Assembly (NCBI GenBank): GCA_938009115.1
Contig: CALLHZ010000045.1
Coordinates: 1 to 7,428, forward strand
DNA: 7,428 nucleotides
DNA from: an uncultured Clostridia bacterium
GTDB taxonomy: Bacteria > Bacillota > Clostridia > Peptostreptococcales > Anaerovoracaceae
Direction: 5' to 3'
A program made the translations under genes and the position numbers. Shown here one piece after another: positions 5,755-7,428 of the stretch. The first letter of the stretch is position 1, and each line of letters begins with the position of its first letter. The notes under the pieces are model-generated. The model saw only the letters and a list, made by a program, of their open reading frames with translations, was not told the origin of the DNA and made no database searches.

Positions 5755-5784
5755 CACGGCAGGGACGTCTGCTCGTGTACTTTT
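5755..5784 (+). terminator. Weak stem-loop before the response regulator
   Basis: CACGGCAG (5755-5762) pairs with CTGC (5769-5772) and, after a one-base bulge, CGTG (5774-5777), around a six-base loop, GGACGT. A short TTTT follows at 5781-5784. It could be a leaky terminator or attenuator between the metabolic genes and the regulator gene. The loop lacks the A1/G4 bases of known ANTAR targets. The U-run is short and four bases away from the stem, so the call is weak. Confidence 0.3.
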
Positions 5785-5802
5785 GAAATGCGGGAGAAGG
5801 AA

Positions 5803-6405
5803 ATGAGAACAGTCTTGGTTGTGGACGACGAGCCGATCACGAGGCTGGACCTTGTTCAAATGGTTCAGGAGCTGGGCATGCAGGTCGTTGCCGAGGCCGG
5901 AGACGGCTTTGATGCGGTGGAGCTTTGCCGCAGCTGTCATCCCGACGTCGTGCTGTTGGATGTGCGCATGCCTGTATTTGACGGTCTTGGCGCCGCGGAA
6001 GTGATCATCGAAGAGGATCTGGCCGGATGTGTGATCCTGCTGACGGCGTTTTCGGACAAAGAGTTGCTGGAGCGTGCCGGACGGATCGGCGTGACCGGGT
6101 ATCTGGTCAAGCCGGTGGAGCAGCGTCTCATTCTGCCTGCGGTGGAAGTGGCCTGGGCACAGAGCGCCAGGCTGCGGGAAGCTCGTCATGAGAGCCGGCA
6201 GGCACGGCAGAGGCTCAGCGACGCCAAGCTGATCGACCGGGCCAAGGAGATCATCGCAAAGCAGAGCGGAACGACGGAGGCCCAGGCCTATCGGGATCTG
6301 CAGCGCATGGCCATGAACAAGCGCTGTTCCATCGCTTCCCTGGCTGCCGCCATCCTGGAGCAGCAGCCTGTTCCGGGAAGTCCCTCCCCAAGGGAAAAAC
6401 CATGA
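5803..6405 (+). CDS. ANTAR-domain response regulator (EutV-like)
   Basis: This is a 200-residue regulator with a receiver domain (about 1-120) and a C-terminal RNA-binding ANTAR domain (about 148-193). Receiver residues are all present: D8, D9, phosphoacceptor D53 in LLDVRMP, T81 and K103 in LVKP. A charged linker, probably coiled coil, follows near 122-148. The ANTAR part reads DRAKEIIAKQSGTTEAQAYR then LQRMAMNKR, close to EutV and AmiR types, which bind nascent RNA and prevent termination. The ATG at 5803 is preferred to ATG 5788 because it starts a normal receiver strand (MRTVLVVDDE) and has GGGAG six bases upstream. It overlaps the sensor kinase start by ATGA, so the two are a cognate pair. 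No full ANTAR target was found; candidate hairpins lie at 1216-1246. Confidence 0.93.
   Translation: MRTVLVVDDEPITRLDLVQMVQELGMQVVAEAGDGFDAVELCRSCHPDVVLLDVRMPVFDGLGAAEVIIEEDLAGCVILLTAFSDKELLERAGRIGVTGYLVKPVEQRLILPAVEVAWAQSARLREARHESRQARQRLSDAKLIDRAKEIIAKQSGTTEAQAYRDLQRMAMNKRCSIASLAAAILEQQPVPGSPSPREKP
6381..6395 (+). promoter_or_regulatory. Hairpin covering the kinase ribosome binding site
   Basis: TCCCT (6381-6385) pairs with AGGGA (6391-6395) around CCCCA. AGGGA is also the likely ribosome binding site for ATG 6402 (six bases downstream). Ribosomes finishing the response regulator would open the hairpin, making kinase translation depend on regulator translation. This is a prediction from pairing alone. 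Confidence 0.35.
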
Positions 6406-7349
6406 AGCTTCGGGACTTTTGCCGCCGGTTGGATCTCACCGGCGAGGATATCTCACAGCTGGAAGAGTTGGAGCGCCAGCTCCCGCTTATCGCCCAGCTG
6501 ACCGGTGATGATATTTTTATCGACTGTTTTGACAATCAGGGCCGCACGGCGCTGGTGGCGGCCCAGGCCGCGCCGGACCGTTCCCGGGTGTCTGCGTACG
6601 GAAAGGACGTCCGGGGAAAGATGGCGCTGCGGGAAATGGAGCCTGCGGTATATCAGGCTATGGAAAGCGGGCTGCCCACCCGGGAACTGAAAGCAATCAC
6701 TCAGGAGGGCGTGGCTGTCCGCCAGGATGCGACGCCGATCCGCAACAAGGATCAAAGAATCATCGGTGTCCTGATTCGAGAGAAGGATGTATACGGAGAG
6801 ATCATACGCCGCAGGCAGTTTGAGCGGCTGGCCCGGGAACGGGACGAAGAAAATCTTCGAAATCTGGACATCCGGACCGATGCCGGTCAAAATGACCTCC
6901 GCATGCGGGAGATGCATCATCGGATCAAAAATAATCTCCAGATGATCGCTTCCATCATGAACCTGCAGGCACGCAGAACCGACAATGCCGAAGCGAAGCT
7001 GGCTTTTGCGGAAAATACCCAGCGCGTCCTGAGCATCGCCGCCATCCACGATATGCTGTGCAGGGAGGGCGAAAGCGGCAGCATAAGCCTGAATCTGCTT
7101 CTGGACCGGATCTGCAGGGATATCTATCTGGTCTCCGGCGGGGAGAAGCCCGTGGATATCACCGTGGACGGTGAGGAGATTTTTGTGCAGCCGGATGTGG
7201 CTACCGGGATCGCGTTGGTGGCAAGCGAGCTGGTTTCCAATGCCCTGCGGCACGGCTTTCCGGAAGGGCGCAGCGGGAGCGTGCAGATACTGCTGCGGAA
7301 CGGACCCGTCTTTGCCACTGTCACGGTGAAGGATGACGGCGTGGGATAA
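6402..7349 (+). CDS. HisKA_2 sensor kinase, cut by in-frame TAA
   Basis: This is the sensor of the two-component pair, probably soluble since no membrane segment is visible. Residues 1-135 form a PAS-like sensory domain of the type found at the N-terminus of EutW-like kinases. A coiled-coil-like charged stretch (135-168) follows. The HisKA_2 phosphoacceptor region is REMHHRIKNNLQMIASIMNL (169-188), with H173 the likely phosphorylated histidine. The ATPase domain has its N-box, ALVASELVSNALRHGF (271-286, E276 and N280), and DDGVG (311-315). TAA at 7347-7349 then stops translation before the second glycine box. The same frame continues past the stop with SGSLGLDI and more kinase-like sequence, so the normal protein should be longer. 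A 315-residue product would lack part of the ATP site and is probably unable to phosphorylate itself. The start overlaps the regulator stop (ATGA). Confidence 0.85.
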   Translation: MKLRDFCRRLDLTGEDISQLEELERQLPLIAQLTGDDIFIDCFDNQGRTALVAAQAAPDRSRVSAYGKDVRGKMALREMEPAVYQAMESGLPTRELKAITQEGVAVRQDATPIRNKDQRIIGVLIREKDVYGEIIRRRQFERLARERDEENLRNLDIRTDAGQNDLRMREMHHRIKNNLQMIASIMNLQARRTDNAEAKLAFAENTQRVLSIAAIHDMLCREGESGSISLNLLLDRICRDIYLVSGGEKPVDITVDGEEIFVQPDVATGIALVASELVSNALRHGFPEGRSGSVQILLRNGPVFATVTVKDDGVG

Positions 7350-7428
7350 GATGTTGAAAAAAGAAGGAGTGGAAGCCTTGGACTGGATATCGAGAGGCTG
7401 ACTGTCCGGGACAAGCTTCGGGGCGATG
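7350..7428 (+). pseudogene. In-frame continuation of the sensor kinase
   Basis: Read in the same frame as the kinase, the bases after TAA 7347 give DVEKRRSGSLGLDIERLTVR (through 7409), then DKLRGD to the edge. SLGL is the second glycine box of HisKA_2-type ATPase domains, and it falls about nine codons after DxGxG, close to the usual distance. This is therefore the real C-terminal part of the kinase cut off by one stop codon, with no frame change. The gene runs off the right edge of the window. There is no separate start codon with a fitting ribosome binding site in this frame. Confidence 0.75.

Noticed and set aside
7351..7400. A new short gene starting at ATG 7351 after the kinase stop
   Set aside because: It is in another frame, ends after about 16 codons and has no ribosome binding site before it. 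The kinase frame itself continues with conserved sequence.

Overview
The window looks like a chromosomal piece of a Firmicute, most likely an anaerobic Clostridia-type bacterium. This is inferred from strong GGAGG-type ribosome binding sites, TTG and GTG starts, a lipoprotein-anchored solute-binding protein, a HutC-type GntR regulator and an ANTAR/HisKA_2 two-component pair of the EutV/EutW kind. The species cannot be named from the sequence. The coding part is GC-rich, while the first ~250 bases are clearly AT-rich.

Layout. Bases 1-362 hold no convincing gene but contain two direct copies of a 39-bp imperfect palindrome and a nested inverted repeat. A GntR/UTRA repressor gene (363-1082, minus strand) is divergent from a long plus-strand gene set. 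The shared intergenic region carries two near-identical ATAA-n-ACGT-n-TTA(T/A) palindromes. Each sits in the 17-bp spacer of one of the two divergent candidate promoters, so the regulator probably controls itself and the operon.

The operon encodes a complete polar-amino-acid-type ABC importer: lipoprotein binding protein (1265-2044), permease (2115-2801, TTG start) and ATPase (2794-3531, GTG start). Three presumed cytoplasmic enzymes follow with almost no spacing: a BtpA/SgcQ-family TIM-barrel protein (3544-4287), an AllA/ureidoglycolate-lyase-like cupin (4284-4784) and a PfkB/ribokinase-family kinase (4788-5729). A perfect 12-bp stem-loop between the binding protein and permease genes probably adjusts their relative expression.

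After a 73-bp gap comes a two-component pair: an ANTAR response regulator (5803-6405), which should act by RNA antitermination, and a HisKA_2 sensor kinase (6402 onward). The kinase frame meets an in-frame TAA at 7347 directly after its DxGxG box. The same frame then continues with recognisable kinase sequence (SLGL...) to the window edge, so the gene is probably disrupted by a nonsense change, or the base call is wrong.

As a whole, the region reads as a locus that imports a small amine-containing solute and processes it by phosphorylation plus lyase-type chemistry. It has GntR control at the promoter and possibly ANTAR control on RNA. The substrate is not identifiable here. The enzyme combination matches no pathway I can name, and it is the strongest candidate for an undescribed system.
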